Position numbers and translations under genes: made by a program | Assembly: GCF_900496995.4 (NCBI RefSeq) | Contig: NC_044011.1 | Span: 10,696,041 to 10,760,040 of the forward strand | Length of the DNA: 64,000 nt | Direction of reading: 5' to 3' | Source of the DNA: Aquila chrysaetos chrysaetos | Lineage: Eukaryota; Chordata; Aves; Accipitriformes; Accipitridae | Notes under the pieces: model-generated | Told to the model about the DNA's origin: nothing | What the model saw: the letters and a program-made list of their open reading frames with translations, nothing else | The model's database searches: none | Shown: piece after piece, positions 47,430 through 61,300 of the stretch | Position numbering within the stretch: the stretch's first letter is position 1 | Layout: each line of letters opens with the position of its first letter

Positions 47430-50400
47430 AATTGCTATAAATTAATAGTTATTGCCAAGAAACCCAACTGACAGTGTGTTACCCTCTTTCTGTATGTTCT
47501 ACTGTTTGCTATGTTTGACAATAGACTTACCCACCTCTGAAATACGTGTCAAAAATCCCAAACTCAACTGTAACTGGACATCTGTATTTCTATCTTATAT
47601 TAGGCTCTACAATGACTTTTTTTCCTAAGGTTGACTTTCCCAAGATGTTATGCTTCCAACAAATTAAGAAAGGAGAATACTTCTCACTTTCTATGAGTTG
47701 TCTGAGCCTCTTACCGATTCAATGATATAAACCAAAGAAGAATCTCACTGTACATATCTTATATGCATGTGAAGTTTTATTAGATATGTCCGATAGCATT
47801 AAATACACGGGATGAAAAAAAAAAAAAAGAAGCAAACACATTTGTTTGTATTTTCATATTTTTATTGACATAGAAATCTGTGTGTCAGCAAAAGTGCAAA
47901 TATTGCATCAGAGATATAAAATAGTGAATAAAAAATAGCCTCACCCTAAAGTTAGTCCATAGTGAAGACAGAGAAATAACTGTCAATCATTACAGCAAGT
48001 AATGACAGTGTGTTTAACGTATTATAAAATTTTGTTGTCCATAGTACACATCCTGTTTCACTATATAACTTTATCTCACTATATAACCATTACATGTACA
48101 TTTTTCTTCTCTAAAAGAAAACAATGTACACATTCCTGTGGTTATAGGAATGGAAAGCTTAGACCTTTAGAGATGCTTTCCAGGAAAAGCTTGGCTCACA
48201 CTTGCCAAAATGAAACACTTGCTAACTATGAACCTCCGCTCTCATCCTGCACCACTGGCACATGAGCCAGGGAGGACCCCACAGGTGCCAGGGGACCCCC
48301 GGCTCCGCATGGTCTCCTTCCTGCGTCCCCCACGTGTGCTGATTGCGCCCCAACTAACACAGCCACTTCCTGGGCTGGGGTTTGTCTTGCCCACTTTCTG
48401 CAGCGCAGAGGTCCACTCCCAGGCATGCCAAGCTGCACGTCATTTAATTTGTCTTTTTATTTTTTCTATGCATGTATGTATAAAAGGGATGGGTTGCATC
48501 CTAGGATGCAACCTACTTTTTTGTTTCTCCCATAGGCTATAAAGGGAGATAAGAGCTATAAAACAGACTTAAGGTGACAGGATTGTCTTTGCAGCTTCTA
48601 CATCTGGAGTGTGATTCTGTGAGAAGCAACGATCTTGGGGCATTGTCTTCCTGAGAAGGAACAGCTCTGATAAAGCATTCCCCATCCACCTCTCTGGTCA
48701 GGGGGGATTCACTAGGCACAAATACCCTCCTGCGTATCTTCTGCATCTATTCATTTGGATCATTAAGTCAGCCAAGAAATACGCACAGTACTTCCGTGAC
48801 AACAGAAATTCTGTGTTGTAGCTGGATCTTGGATTTGTAAAGGTCTTCAAATAGGAACTCTTGCAGGCATAGTTAATACCTGGCTTGTAGGCAGACAAGC
48901 CTACTCCTGCTGTCCTTGCCAAACACACCAGAAATGCCTGGACATGCCTGAGCGACTACAGAAGCCCCACCTCATAACCTCTTAAAGCATGTAAATTGTG
49001 ATCTTTTCCTTCTGCGAGAGTGTCAATGGCAATAAAAATTGCCACTTATCAGTAACCACTTGCACAGACTAGATGAAGTAACAAGGCAAATTTGGTGGTG
49101 GTGGCACATTTGGACCAAACAGCACATTTACTTGTTTGTTGGTCCGGGGAATCTCTTTGCAGGCGGGAAGAACACAGCTCCTGGGTTTCTGAGGTCATGT
49201 TGAACATGCATCTTTGGCGGTGATAAGGCGATCCTTTGTCTGCTATGTATATCACATCTCTCACTGAGCCTCTGAACTGTAACACATGCAACACAACTAA
49301 AGCTGGTAGCGTTTGGCCCCTCCTGAAGCGATGCCTCTCGCTGAGGTGGGTCACAACAGCCTTTTTATTGTCAACCCATGTACTTTAAGAGAACACTGCT
49401 TTGCCACCTGAGATGTTTGTAGGACTTTCCTGTAAGGCTCAATGTATTAAGTGGTTTGAGGCACATATGAATTTATAATAACTCTTTTTAAACAAGCAGC
49501 CTGCCCCGTGGTCTGCACGACCCTGGCAGGTTTCCCCTGGGGTCCTCCCTCACTGAAGGTCTCTCTCTGCTTCCACCACCTCATTTGTCCTCTCTCAGCC
49601 AGAACAGTGTAACCCCACAGCCACAAAACCGCTGGTTGTACAGCAGGTTACGACCCACTCTACAGCCTTCATGAGGCAACCCAAAGTCTCACAGAGATGG
49701 GAGGATTTTCCATCTTACAAAATCACCATTAGGGCTAAAAGCACAGGAGCCATTACCAAATACAAACTCTACTTGAAGCTGTTAAGTACTATCATATTAG
49801 AAGTCAGGCTTTTTCCTGCTGTCCTGCACATATGAATTTTTAGAAAATAAATACATCCAAACTTCTGACACTGCTCCTAGCCATTTTACATACTGAAATA
49901 TTTCACTGATATTCTCTTCTGAGCAACATATGATGCTATGCAAAACAAAGAACAGTCTGAAAGGCCAGAAACAAGTCTTTGAGTCTCTCACTTCTCAACG
50001 TATTTTAGTTGCCCACAAACAGCAGCAGCTGGCAAATAATATTGAGATCTCTTTGGCAAGCTGTAGCTTTAGATGATCTCCACAGTCCTTCTCAGACTGC
50101 TGCAGCGTTTAAGAAACCGACTGAAAAAATTTAAAATTGACAAAGAAACGTTAAAAGGAAGAGGGAGGCTCAGCTCACGCAACATCGCACCTGATTGCCT
50201 CACGCCGGCTCTCTGAGGGCCGTGCCTGCGGTGCAGGCTGGCCGGGTGCGAGGAAGGCAGGGCTGAGCTCTGTGGCCAGGCTCCCACCCTGTGCTGAGAC
50301 ACAGCACCCAGCCAGTGCAAGCCCACAGCTTCCAGTTCAGGGCTGGTCTCTGCCAGCCAGCCCCAGGGGAGTTTACAGCAGAAGACCCTGTTGGTGTAGG

Positions 50401-52632
50401 AGGGGTTTTCTCCCTGCAGCAGTAGCTCCAGTTTTGGGTGTCTTCTAGATATTGCCAATTAGCCAGATATATTATGAGAGGCTCGTTTAGTTTCATCTCT
50501 TTCAGTCACTACTGACTTTTACTAAGCATCCCATTGACCTTTAACTATGCCTCAGAGGAAGTTAGAAACAGCCTTGAAACACATCCCTTTATCGCTCACT
50601 GCTCAAAGTATGCAAACATTGGGCTGAGATTACCAGTAAAGGTCCTGTTTTCCTCCGGCAGGCAGGGTTGGTGGTATGGGCAATTGCTGGGAAAAGGCAG
50701 GGAGAGCTGGGGACTGTTGAAATGCACAGTGTACTGCCCACCACAGGAAACCCCCCTGTGCAGGCACCTGCCTTTATATGCTCTCAAGGTGGTGAGACTG
50801 GAGCAGTAGTCATTCAGCTGCACTGACTATGAAATTAGCACTACTCATTTGTGCTATGAACCTTCAAAACCCAGTCCTATATTTGCTTATGCCAAATATG
50901 TTATTTTCTGAGGTTATAAGGCCCTTTACAAGGCTTTCTAATGTTTATTTAATTCTCTGTTGGTAACAGGATACCTTTTCAACACCACATCTTTTCAAGT
51001 CCTTCACTGTAATGAGTGTAGTGTTTACCTGTCAGTGGCCAGTACCCAGTGCTTGATGAAGAAGGTCATACAGGTGAAAGGGAAGGCAGGCTGTCCCTGC
51101 TACCTGCTTGCAGAGCCACAGATTCAAGCTAGTCTGCTACATGTCAGCTTCAAACAACCAGGACCAGCTAACGCTTCATAACCAAAGGTCTTGCCCCATC
51201 CCTGCCCATCTTTCCAAGACAGCTTAACATCCCTGTCAACAAACCAAATAATTTATCTGCAAGACAGAAAGATGACAATCATAATAATGGAGAGAAGACA
51301 GAAATTGGAGGTCCCGTTGGTGGTGGTCAGGGCAAGGGAATTTGGCTTGTAGGGATGGGCAGAGAGCATGTTTTAGAAGGGAAAAAATCAGCATGCTCTT
51401 GAAAGAGAGGGTTGGAAAAGCACCTGACAGGGGAGAGCAGGCAGAAGCCCTTCCCTTGGAGAAGGAAACCCTCCCCACCCAAAGGTATATGCTAACAATA
51501 GAAATAAAAAAATGGCTCAAATATATAAAGAAATAAATAAGAGCTCACTGAGCTGGATAGTGCATCTTTTAAAAGCTGTTCTGTCCTCTGCCAAGAACCA
51601 CAGAGTGCTCCCTTCCTGCAAACAGCATACTCAGAAAAAAATGAATTTATTCCATATTTATAGAAAAATACACTGCTTGTTTTAAACGTCCTTATGCTTA
51701 GAAGAAGAACATGGAGTTTAATCCATACCCTGCAGCAAATTTTGAAGCGGTGGCAGGTGGAGAACAAATTCCCAGTATGGGAACACGGTTCTTTGCTCTG
51801 TGCTGTCCTTCAAAGGTCAAATATAAGAGTTGGTGGCCTGGTGTTTCCGTTTCTTGCCACATTTACCAAAATGACTGAAGAAACAGAAGAGGAGAGCGGT
51901 ATAAGGGTGAAAGAAACAGGAAAATATGTAGTCCAAGTTGTAGTCCAAACTTCAGTACTGAAACATTTACTTTCTGCATAGAAAATTTCCTCTTTCTTTA
52001 GTTTGTACATTGAAGCAGGCAAAAGTTGTTGATGTAATATTCAAAGCTACTGCTTGAAACATTAATGTATAGCACTAGGTCCTCAGGAAATTTGGTCAAG
52101 GCGTAAATGTTCCCTGCACACCTGCAGTGCAGTGAAGAGTCTGGCTTGCTGTGTGCCAGGAGTGGGAAAGCTGTGCCTACAACTCTTCAGCTATAATAAA
52201 TTCATCTTGCATGTGACTTTTCAATGACTTCACACATTGTGGAAATGCTCCCATGATCAAGGGCCCTTCTTTACAGGGTGCTTTGATTGAGGTAAATGGC
52301 TGGTTTTCTTGAGCAGAGCGCTGCAGGCTATACTTTGCAGTCTCTCTCTTGCATGCTATTACTTTCTGCTTCTAGAGGTGCATAGGACAACTTTTTGTCT
52401 CTATGAGAAAAATACAGATTCTATTCCCATACTTTTTTAACCACCTGCCTTAGTGGTACTGAACACTCATGTTTCTATTGAGGAAAATACCACCTGCTCC
52501 CAACATCAACCTGACTAGGGAATTTACTCTGGTACTTGGACAACATCAATAATTTATGAAAGCTGATAAAGTTGGAGGAGAACACCTTCAGGAAACCTCA
52601 CCCAAGTAAAAGTAAGAAAATACAGATCATAC
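47430..52632. other. Region between the PLG and SLC22A 3' ends
   Basis: No exon of either gene could be recognised. The last coding exon of the SLC22A gene should fall here or be absent; I did not find its expected LPETxxxE-to-C-terminus continuation. A perfect palindrome lies at 48492-48513. GC-rich patches at about 48.2-48.4 and 50.2-50.4 kb give short open frames that match nothing known. Confidence 0.5.
48492..48513. repeat. Perfect 22-base palindrome
   Basis: GGTTGCATCCT is followed directly by its own reverse complement, with no spacer. It is not part of any element I recognise. Confidence 0.85.
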
Positions 52633-52732
52633 CTTGAAAGCTGCTCCACATCCTCCACTGTCTCTGGTAAGGAGATTCCCTTTGTCTCTGGTAAAAGCAA
52701 TACTAGGAGCCCACAGATAACTGCGAGAATAC
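52633..52732 (-). CDS. SLC22A exon with LPETKG motif (family exon 10)
   Basis: [19 protein letters not shown] continues to [13 protein letters not shown] before GTATGA. This is the last membrane helix and the start of the cytoplasmic tail of OCT-type transporters. Confidence 0.82.
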
Positions 52733-55700
52733 CTACAATGGACATTGAAGAAATGCAAAAGCAATAAGAAAATTGTTACTTTTCTTATTTTCAGGGTTTA
52801 TACACTGAGAAAAGTTTATTTAAATTAAGGCCGAAGTGAGATTTTTAAAGTGCAACTGCTATTTCTGATCACCGTACTCTTATCAAATACCTTTATGCTA
52901 CATTAATTTAGCCTATTACAAAAAAACACTTGAGGGCTAGGGCTGCATTTGCAGCCTGAATTGCCCCAAAAGGGAAATCTTAGAAGTCAAAAAACCTGAG
53001 ATAATTGTGCATGGGCAAGTTCATACAAATTGCACTGGAACCAGGATGGTATTTCTCACATAAGACAAATCTGCCTTTGTTCAAGGGGCTCTATCACATA
53101 GATGCATCTGTGTTTCTTAAGACCATTGAGATTTTCCTGAAATACTATGTTCATGTATCAATGGCCGAAGTAGATTATGTGATTCAGAATAAAAATTCAT
53201 CCTTGGGAAAGAGCATTCAGATACAGAGCCAATCTGAAATAGTTCATCAGGAATGGTTCTTTTGGAATAATTTATTGCATAGATATAATTTAAATAATGT
53301 AATAAGTCAAAAATAGAAGGGCTGGAGCAAAAAGTAAAATGTTCCCTGACTGTTGCACAGTCCTCTCTGATCCTCTCTGAATTTGTAGCTCTTTACTCAA
53401 GACAGAGGGAATTCATCCGTCCTTCAACAGCAGCAGAATTTCAGAATTAGATAATGTGAACACCGTACTTCTATATGTCTATTCTTGGAATAATGGTAAT
53501 CTTTTAAAATGTCTTTTGTCTTTTCATTTTTGTTTTCAGCTAAAGTTGTCATTAACATCAATTCTCCTTCTTATTCTATCCTATCCCTTTTGCTTTTTTC
53601 CCAGTCACGTGTATCTCCTAGGAGCCTGGTTTAGTCACAGACTCCCATTTCCTTGTTGGAAAAAACTAATTTTTTTTCCACAGAATTACTCCACAGAGCT
53701 CATTTTTTCCAAAATACAGCCAAGGAAAAGAGTTTGACAGGAATACAAAGTTATGGTTAATACAACATCCATAGTCATAACTGTATCTACCAAAAAACCC
53801 AAACCAAGTATTTTTTAAAGGACATTAACCTCTACTTTTGGGAGACTAAGCTTACTTCTCTGCTATTACAGAACTCAGCTGTAAGATTTCTCAGTCTTAA
53901 AACACCTCACATAGTTTCTTTTATGCTCCTTCAGCCAAGTTACCCAAGCAGACCTGACCTCTTCCATAGCGTGCTGTGAAATCACCCACATTTCACATAT
54001 TTGCTGTTCAGCCTCTTGCTCTAGGCATGAAGGTTGAGAGGGGCTGGTCTGACAGGGAGATGAGGCCACACACTACACTTTGCCCCGAAAGAAAAGCTCT
54101 GTTAGGAGGAGGATACTTAAACTGAAAGTACATTTTAAATCAAATCTTACTGAAAATAATTAGAGGTAGCTCCAACCAAATGGCTGCTAATCGGAAAAGC
54201 AGGAATGGGGCTATGATCCCACCTAGGTCACACAAACTCGAGCACAGGGAAACACCAAAGTTTCTGCAAAAGAAAAATAGTGCCAGATATTTGAGAAGTG
54301 CTACCAAACAGATGAACCAGCAGTTTAAGGAGCAGAATGTAGACTTAGCTCCAAAATTATCTCATCAGTATATGCCATCCACATTGAGCAGTGGCTATTC
54401 AGTTAGGAAACTGGAAAAAAACCAAATTTTACTAAACAGCAGTGAAATAGGCAATGGGGAAAAGCAGAGGGAAAAGTTGAAAGATTCCTGGGAGCTTCTG
54501 ACGTACCTCAGTGTCGTAGGGTACAATTCAGTGTTCACAAGATAGACGATTTCAAAAGCCATTGTGATGCCCAGTCTTCCCAGTGTGGCAACCGTCGTTT
54601 TGAGCCATGGGATATCTGTTCATTCAAAAAGAAACGCGGGTGAAGTGTGCTTTGCTGCACCAGCAGAGCATTTCTGAGAGCCCAAGCACTGTCAGGAGAA
54701 GCTACATCACAGAAACTCCGGATCAGTGCAAATCAGACTGAAAGGCCACTGCTGTAGATATCAATCTATACTGGCATTTATTGCTTTCCAGCATCATGCA
54801 AGGCTGCTTTGGAGAATCAGAAATCACTTCTAGTCGATTGATTCAAGATGCTGGTGGGACATAACAGCATGGGTGGGAGAATGACATTATAAGCTTCTGT
54901 GACCATGTCCAAATTGTCCAAAGGAGCATTTATTTATATAGGGATGTTATGCTGTAGGAAACGCTGTTGAGTCACCTGCCAAAGCCCTCTGACCACAAAC
55001 GAGCTACCTCTAAAGGTGCATAGAATCATAAAATCATAGAGTCATTTAGGTTGGAAAAGACCTTTAAGATCACCGAGTCCAGCAGCAAACCTAGCACTGC
55101 CAAGTCCACCACTAAACCATGTCCCTAAGCACCACATCTACACGTCTTTTAAATACCTCCAGGGATGCTACAGTAAAATAATCCTGTCTAGAGCAGGCCA
55201 ACTACGCTTCATAATTTGTCTAGCCATTGCACATTAGACACACTCTGAATAAGGCTATTCCTGGCCATCCTCCCCCTTCCCTGGTGCTTGTCTTTGTACC
55301 TGACACAACAGGCCCAGGGGCCTTACGCTGCCCCAGTGGCTCTGCCCAGCTCTCCCAGCACCGCTCGAGCCCTGGTGCACAGCCACTGCCCTGTACACAT
55401 CACCGGGAAGCCTTTATACATCAGCAGGGATGCGGTGGTCACATCCGTACCGCAGAGCAGAGCCATCCCGTCTCGCTGTGTGCAACCTCTCAGCAGTCCG
55501 AGTGCCCTCTCTGGAGAGCCGGTGGCCTCTGGAGGAGCATCACAAGGAATGCACTAAGCACTGCTGCAATGCCCTTGGGAGAGGACAGTCTCCTGTATGG
55601 TCTAACCACGAAACCACGAGCGGGCAGATGGGGAGGCCAGTGAAAGAACAAGCTTGAGCCTGGCACAAAGGGGAGCTCTGCCACTGGAGAAGGCTCTGGC

Positions 55701-58311
55701 AGTGGTTGTGTTTTCTCAAAACTTCAATAAGAAGAACAAGAAAACATTTCCGTTTGCTCTGAACCAAAAAATGAGACATGTGGGGTTATTTCCCTTCCAA
55801 AACAACCAAACAAACCCCCATCAAATTTCATCCCATGTTGTGACACACTGCCTTTGCCCCGAAAAGTTCTGTTTTCAAACACTTGTAAGAAAAGCAAAGG
55901 CTGGAAAGAACAAAACAAACCCACTTTGCCTCCCTGGCACCCCTTCGGTCCATCAGACCCCTGAGGTGAGAGTGACGTCCGTGTGCCTCCTCCCTCTGCC
56001 AAGGGACATGAACTGTGTGAGCGGCCCAGCGTGACGGAGCTCTCACAAGCTGCCGCTGCAGCTTTTCCCATCTGTATAAACAGACTTCTCTTGAAAGCCG
56101 ACTTGCACCTCAGGCGTTCCATCTGTGAGTATCTTAATCGCCAGGCTGTCCTCTCCTCACCTGGGCAGGGTCCCCTCAGCACTTCACCACCACTGAGAGC
56201 AGGCTGGTGGCAGCGTCCTGCTGGCCCCAGGTCACCGCTTTCTCCCCTCGCTCAGGCCATCCCAGCCCCACACGATACTCCTGCTCTAACCCCAGACCCG
56301 CTGCACCGTGCTCAGCATATGGTGTGGCCCAAAATACATGAGGGTGCTGGAGGCAGGTGTCCTGCAGGAGTAATTCCCCAGTGCTGCTCTTTGTTTCCCC
56401 CTCCTGCAACAGCCCTAGGTCCAGGTGATCAACAGTCCCCAGTCCCTGCTGTCCCAGCGGGACCTTTGTACTTTTTTAACAGGTGGAAAACGATGCTGGC
56501 AAAGCCAGCGGATGAGATGGTGACCAGGCCCTCTGTGCCTGAATTACCATGCCCTGTATCGGGGGAGCTGCCACAGGGGCACGGGGCAGCTGGCATCCAG
56601 TCGCCGTGTGGTGGCTCTTCTGAGAGGCACGCAGAAACGGGGACCTTGGGAAAATCTGCCGGGACAGCATAGTCAGTCTTGATGGGCTTCAGTGGTCAAA
56701 CCGATGAATGCAAACAAGTGATAACAACGTGATATCCTAAGGCACGATTGCACAGTCACCAGTGCTGGCATCAGGAACACACTGCTGATCTTCCCTCTCC
56801 CTTCCCCATCATTTCTGCTTCTACTAAAGCAATGAAGCTCCTCAAGCATATAGTATTAATTTTAAGTACTTTTGGAGGAATCCCTTTAAAGGGAGCTTAA
56901 CTGAGACAGAGGTGAACCAACACACCTCTTTGAAAGATTTCATTTGGCACTCACCACAGACCTGCTTGTTTTCTTGGGCACATCATACTCTTGAATTGGC
57001 TTCTCATGGCTCTTCTCTAGGAAAACAATTGCCCCACGATATAACTTTGGGATCTAAAACCTCTAAGTCTGGCCAGGACTGTACCTTACTTTGACAGGAA
57101 CATCCCTGGGGAGGAATAAGCCTCACTAATGTCTGTTCAGCTGCCAGTCCCCAGCTACGCTAAGGCAAAGCATGCTGATACAGTAATATTCACTTCAGAG
57201 CACCTCCAAATTCTTCCCCAGGGATTAAAAAAAAAATACACAGGAGGGAAAACAATTTAAAGAAAAGATAGAAGTGCCGGGAAGCCTGTGTGCAATATCA
57301 GACCTTTTAGTTGTCCTTGAAACCAGATAAAAATGACTTAATCAAAAGCCATATCTCTCTTCCAACCCCTTAACATCGTCCAAACCCCTGGGAGAGTGAG
57401 GGCAGGGCAACAATCTCCATGTTGTCTGCCACAGCCCCTATAGCATGTTGTGGTTTGCATTGTTTTATTTGTAAATGAGAAGACCACCAAGCTGCCTCAG
57501 CTAAATCACCGATTTCTGACATCATTAAGTGTCTTCCAATTCAGGGAATGTATTTTCCCTTTATGTTTGTGTACTCTTGCCTTGCATTTGCCCTCAAAAA
57601 GAGTACAGGGCCTTTATACACATTTTTTCTAAGACTACACCCAGCCGCTGCTCGCCACCCATCAAAGATATGGCCATTACATGTCCCAGGGCAATCTATA
57701 AGCAAATAAGGTAAGGTATGTTGTTCCATGACTGCGGTGCTCCTTGCATCACCAGACGCTTTTTACTTTTATCTACAGTTTTGTATGGCCTGCTGTCCTT
57801 GCTTAAGGGGTGTCAGAGAGAAGTCATTGACCTAAAGAGCCTGATGTTGGGAAGGGAATTACCTTCTGGCAAGAAGGCAGTAATGAGGCATGCAATTCCT
57901 GCCACGATGTTGCTTATTGCAAAGGGAAGGCGCCGGCCAATGCGATCAATTGTCACTAAAATTAGGAGAGCGGCAGGCAGCTCCACAGCTCCTGAGATGA
58001 AGAAGTCTAGGTAGAGGTTTCCTCCAACAATTCCTAGGCGCATCACAAGCCCTTGGTAGATCAGGGCACTTGTGAACCTAAACAGCAAAGGGGAAAAATG
58101 TTGAGAGACAAACAAATGACTGCAAGCAGCTGGAAAGACCCTAAAAGGCACAAGGGACTTTTTCTTCAAAACCCACCATCCTGGTAACAAGCTGGACTGA
58201 TGTGAGCACTCACCAGGCATACATCAGGATGAGCGTGTTCCTCCTCATCCGGGGAGTCCTCACCAGGTCGAGAAAGGAGGGGTTGCTGACCTCCTCATTG
58301 CTAATAGTGAT
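52633..58311 (-). CDS. SLC22A organic cation transporter (OCT1/2/3 clade), four exons of the 3' half
   Basis: Exons in gene order: 58214-58311, 57863-58077, 54507-54615 and 52633-52732, all with AG/GT borders on the minus strand. They encode [33 protein letters not shown] with LTIDRIGRR-type residues ([12 protein letters not shown]); [19 protein letters not shown] then NTELYPTTL; and [19 protein letters not shown]. These are the intracellular loop, later membrane helices and C-terminal motifs of major-facilitator organic cation transporters, which carry cationic drugs and amines across the plasma membrane. SLC22A1-3 sit beside LPA/PLG in mammals, supporting the family call; which member is unclear. 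The exon expected between 54507 and 52732 and the last exon were not found, and the first exons lie outside the window or were not recognised. Joining 54507-54615 directly to 52633-52732 breaks frame. Confidence 0.82.
54507..54615 (-). CDS. SLC22A exon, family exon 8
   Basis: The 109-base exon encodes [20 protein letters not shown] and then [17 protein letters not shown]. The TELYPT motif is conserved in SLC22A transporters. The exon follows in phase from 57863-58077. Confidence 0.85.
55021..55172 (-). mobile_element. Short CR1 fragment in an SLC22A intron
   Basis: It starts with the AGAATCATA-type terminal repeat and reads TTAGGTTGGAAAAGACCTTT onward into CR1 3' UTR and coding remains. Seen on the minus strand, 55021 is the 3' end. 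The rest of the element is missing. Confidence 0.8.
55180..56700. other. GC-rich intronic patch, no recognised gene
   Basis: Inside the SLC22A intron 54616-57862. The raised GC content gives long open frames on both strands (plus 55983-56672, minus 55724-56182), which overlap each other. I recognise no family or splice context in them. Confidence 0.45.
57863..58077 (-). CDS. SLC22A exon, family exon 7
   Basis: The 215-base exon encodes [19 protein letters not shown], then [18 protein letters not shown], then [20 protein letters not shown] is the conserved major-facilitator loop motif. Confidence 0.88.
58214..58311 (-). CDS. SLC22A exon, family exon 6
   Basis: The exon encodes [20 protein letters not shown] and then [13 protein letters not shown]. 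The [11 protein letters not shown] stretch is typical of the large intracellular loop of OCT1-3. Confidence 0.87.
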
Positions 58312-61300
58312 CTGAGGAGAAAAGCGAGCAGTAGAGTCAGCTGTCGAGGGTCAGGCAGGTGCTGGGGCAGAGTTTCTATGTAAACACGGTGCTCAGCAAT
58401 ATTCCAGTCCAGCGAGCAAAGGTGCTGACGAGCCAGCTTGCTGCTTTTAGCACTCCAGAGCAGTGCGCAGATATGGGAAATAGCTTATCACTGAACACAG
58501 CCGTGGGCTCTCCTTAATGATGATCATGCGAAAATTGGAAAAAAAAAATCCCCAATCTTGACTTGAGAGTGGAAAAATTATTTCCTTCTTGTAAACTGAG
58601 AGATGTTGACTTGGAATTTCTTGGAAGGCAGTAAGAGGTCGTTGTCACATCAGGGTCACTGGGAGCAGAGCTGCCTTCTGCCAGAGGTGACAGAGAGGAG
58701 GAGACCGTGGCAGGAAGGGCAAAGCGATGGGCTGAGGGAAGCAGGGAGAGAGGGGGTGAGCAGCAAGCGATGGGCTTGGGAACATGGCTGGTGGCACAGC
58801 TGGGCAGCAGGAAGAAAAGAGGAGCGAGAGAAAGAGCAGATCTGTGAAGGCACTTGGGTGCTACAAAACATTCAATCGGTGAAATTCAGAGGGTCTTAAA
58901 ATACACAAGCACTGTGCTGAACATGGCTTTTACCCTGGAACAAAAAAATCCTGCAAAGTATGAATTAATGGTCCTCATAACGCCTACAAAGTATAGTAAA
59001 TCTGTTCACAGCTTCCTCCAATACAGTCACAATGAGGCACTTGATGAAATCATTAGTTAAAAGGTTTAGCAATAACAGAAAAGGGCACGATTTCACACAG
59101 TCTGTGTTTACACATTCAAGTTCATTGCCATAGGATATTGTGGAGCCAGAATATTATCAGGGCCAAAAAGGGTTTAGGCTCATTGATGGAGGCTTTTTTT
59201 AACCGTGGCCAGCAGTTTTTAACGGTGATGTCCAAGCCAGGTAGCAGCCCTTTTGTTTTTGTGTTCATTTGGCAGGCGAGAAAGACGAGGTAAGAGAAGG
59301 CAGAGGTAGTTTTAGGCAGGGGCAAAACGTGAGACTGCCCAAGAACTGGCAGCCGCCTCTGGGATTGCCGTCAGCTCTCCAAGCAGCGGTGGGAAACATG
59401 GGGTTAAACCTGCTGCACCCTTTTTAGGAGGATTTCAGGCAGCCTGGCTGCTTTGACTCTCAGTTATTGCCCCCCTCCTGAGAGGAGGCCTAAGAGAGCA
59501 AAGAGAGGAGTCAACCCCCCTCTACCACCACAGCACCCGCTGCCCGTGCAGGAGCCCAAGGAAACGATCCCGGCCGATGGGGAGTCATGGGTGAAAGGAT
59601 GGAGAAGCACATGGGAACATGCAGATCCGTGATGAGAACAGGGGTAAAGCCAAAGGCATTGTCTGAGAGGCTTGTCGGCTCAGCCAGGGCTATGCCCAAA
59701 GCTTTCGCCCTATGTTTGGTTTTCATAGCAGAAGGTAGCACAGATGTTTTTCAGTGAGATTTGGCTGGATGTATTTACACTTGGCTTTTTCATAACTGAG
59801 TGACACAAAACTATGTAAGTGGACAGAGAAACCCCACATTTCTGTGAACCCCCTTTTTACTCCCTCTTGCTTTTCTTCTGTAACCAGAGCCAGAAGTTTT
59901 CTTCAAAGCACTGCCACTTCTGCCACATGCCAGAGCCCTTTGTGGGGCAGGCGGAGGTTGCTGGGTTTCTGCACTGCTCTGGTCTCTCTCATATTATGGT
60001 TATAAATTTGCCACGACTGTGTTTATAAAAGCAGGCTGCCAGCCATCAGTTGTGACTTTGTGCAAATATGGTTTTAGTTTTCCAAAGGACTAAAGATAAA
60101 TTCAGCATGGCTGCTACCATATATTTTTATGTCTTAATAAAGTAATAACAACCCCAAGCATGACTGAGCATTTTTTCATGAATGAAGAAAAAAAATCACT
60201 GTGGAAAGTCAACTCTTTGTAGGGAAAAAAATCCTCTTTTTGTTCTTTGAAGTCAAGGAGAGCTTTGCTATTCACATCAGTGCAGTCAGGAATTCAATGA
60301 CAGGGCCTGTGTTTCCAAAGATACACTATCTGAAAACTCTGGAGGAAGTTTTGTAACCAACTTCCCTGACATTTTTACGTCCCAGCAAAATTATATATCA
60401 GTTTTTCTGCAATATTTTTTAAAGATTCCTCATAGCACACACATATGGTTCTACACATGCTTAATTCTGCACAGGACACTACATCCGTGCATGTTTATAA
60501 TACATATGCATGTAAGTTAATATATACTAGAAATATATATGTCTAGGTATGTCTATATAGTAGAAAAAAATATATATAAAGGGACAGGGGATTTTGACCC
60601 AAAAGTCTCTCAAGAAGCAGCTCTTACTCAGCTGGTTGCAGTCCATTCTCCTTTTGGACAGAGACGAAGAATGAAAAAAATATCTTGAAAAAAAAAACAT
60701 GCTAAGATAATTATGAGCAACTGGGAAAAAAAATAGTTTATAACTTACAATTAATTTCATGAGTTCTAGATGGACCTGAACTGTATCAGTGTCGTAACTC
60801 ACAGAGAAAAACAAAAGAAGCAAATGTTTATCTGTTTTCATTCAAAGGTCATTTGTGGCTTCTGCATGCCAATAAAAATGCAAGGTTGCTACATCCAGAG
60901 CCATGTAAGGGACTTGACCAATGAAATTGTTACAGACATATTGGAAAATCTTAGCCAAAATGCATTGATGGATAATGCCTCTCACTTCTCCCTGTCCCTC
61001 CACACCTGCAGCATTTTAACTGAAATTCTGGAGTTGCTTTGTGAAAGAGAAGTCTGACATGAGAAATACACTTGATCCGTGACTAATGCGCTTCCTGGAG
61101 ATGTTCTCTTTCCTCTGGGCACAGCACCAAGTATGACAGACATTATATATTAAAAAGGTCACAGGAACAGATCCAGTATGAATCTGGATGTGTGGAGGTC
61201 AATCTGCTGCAGCTGTGGGTGGCTTAGGGTCATGAGCAGGGACACTTCTGAAAAAAATTAAATGTAACTTAAAACAAAAAGCAGGGAAAGACACACATCT

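Noticed and set aside
51960-52020. Possible last SLC22A exon on the minus strand after an AAAG acceptor
   Set aside because: The translation does not resemble the OCT C-terminal tail and the acceptor is weak.
55983-56672. 229-codon plus-strand open frame, antisense to the SLC22A gene
   Set aside because: It sits in a GC-rich patch where stops are rare, overlaps a long minus-strand frame, and is rich in Pro/Ala/Gly without domains.
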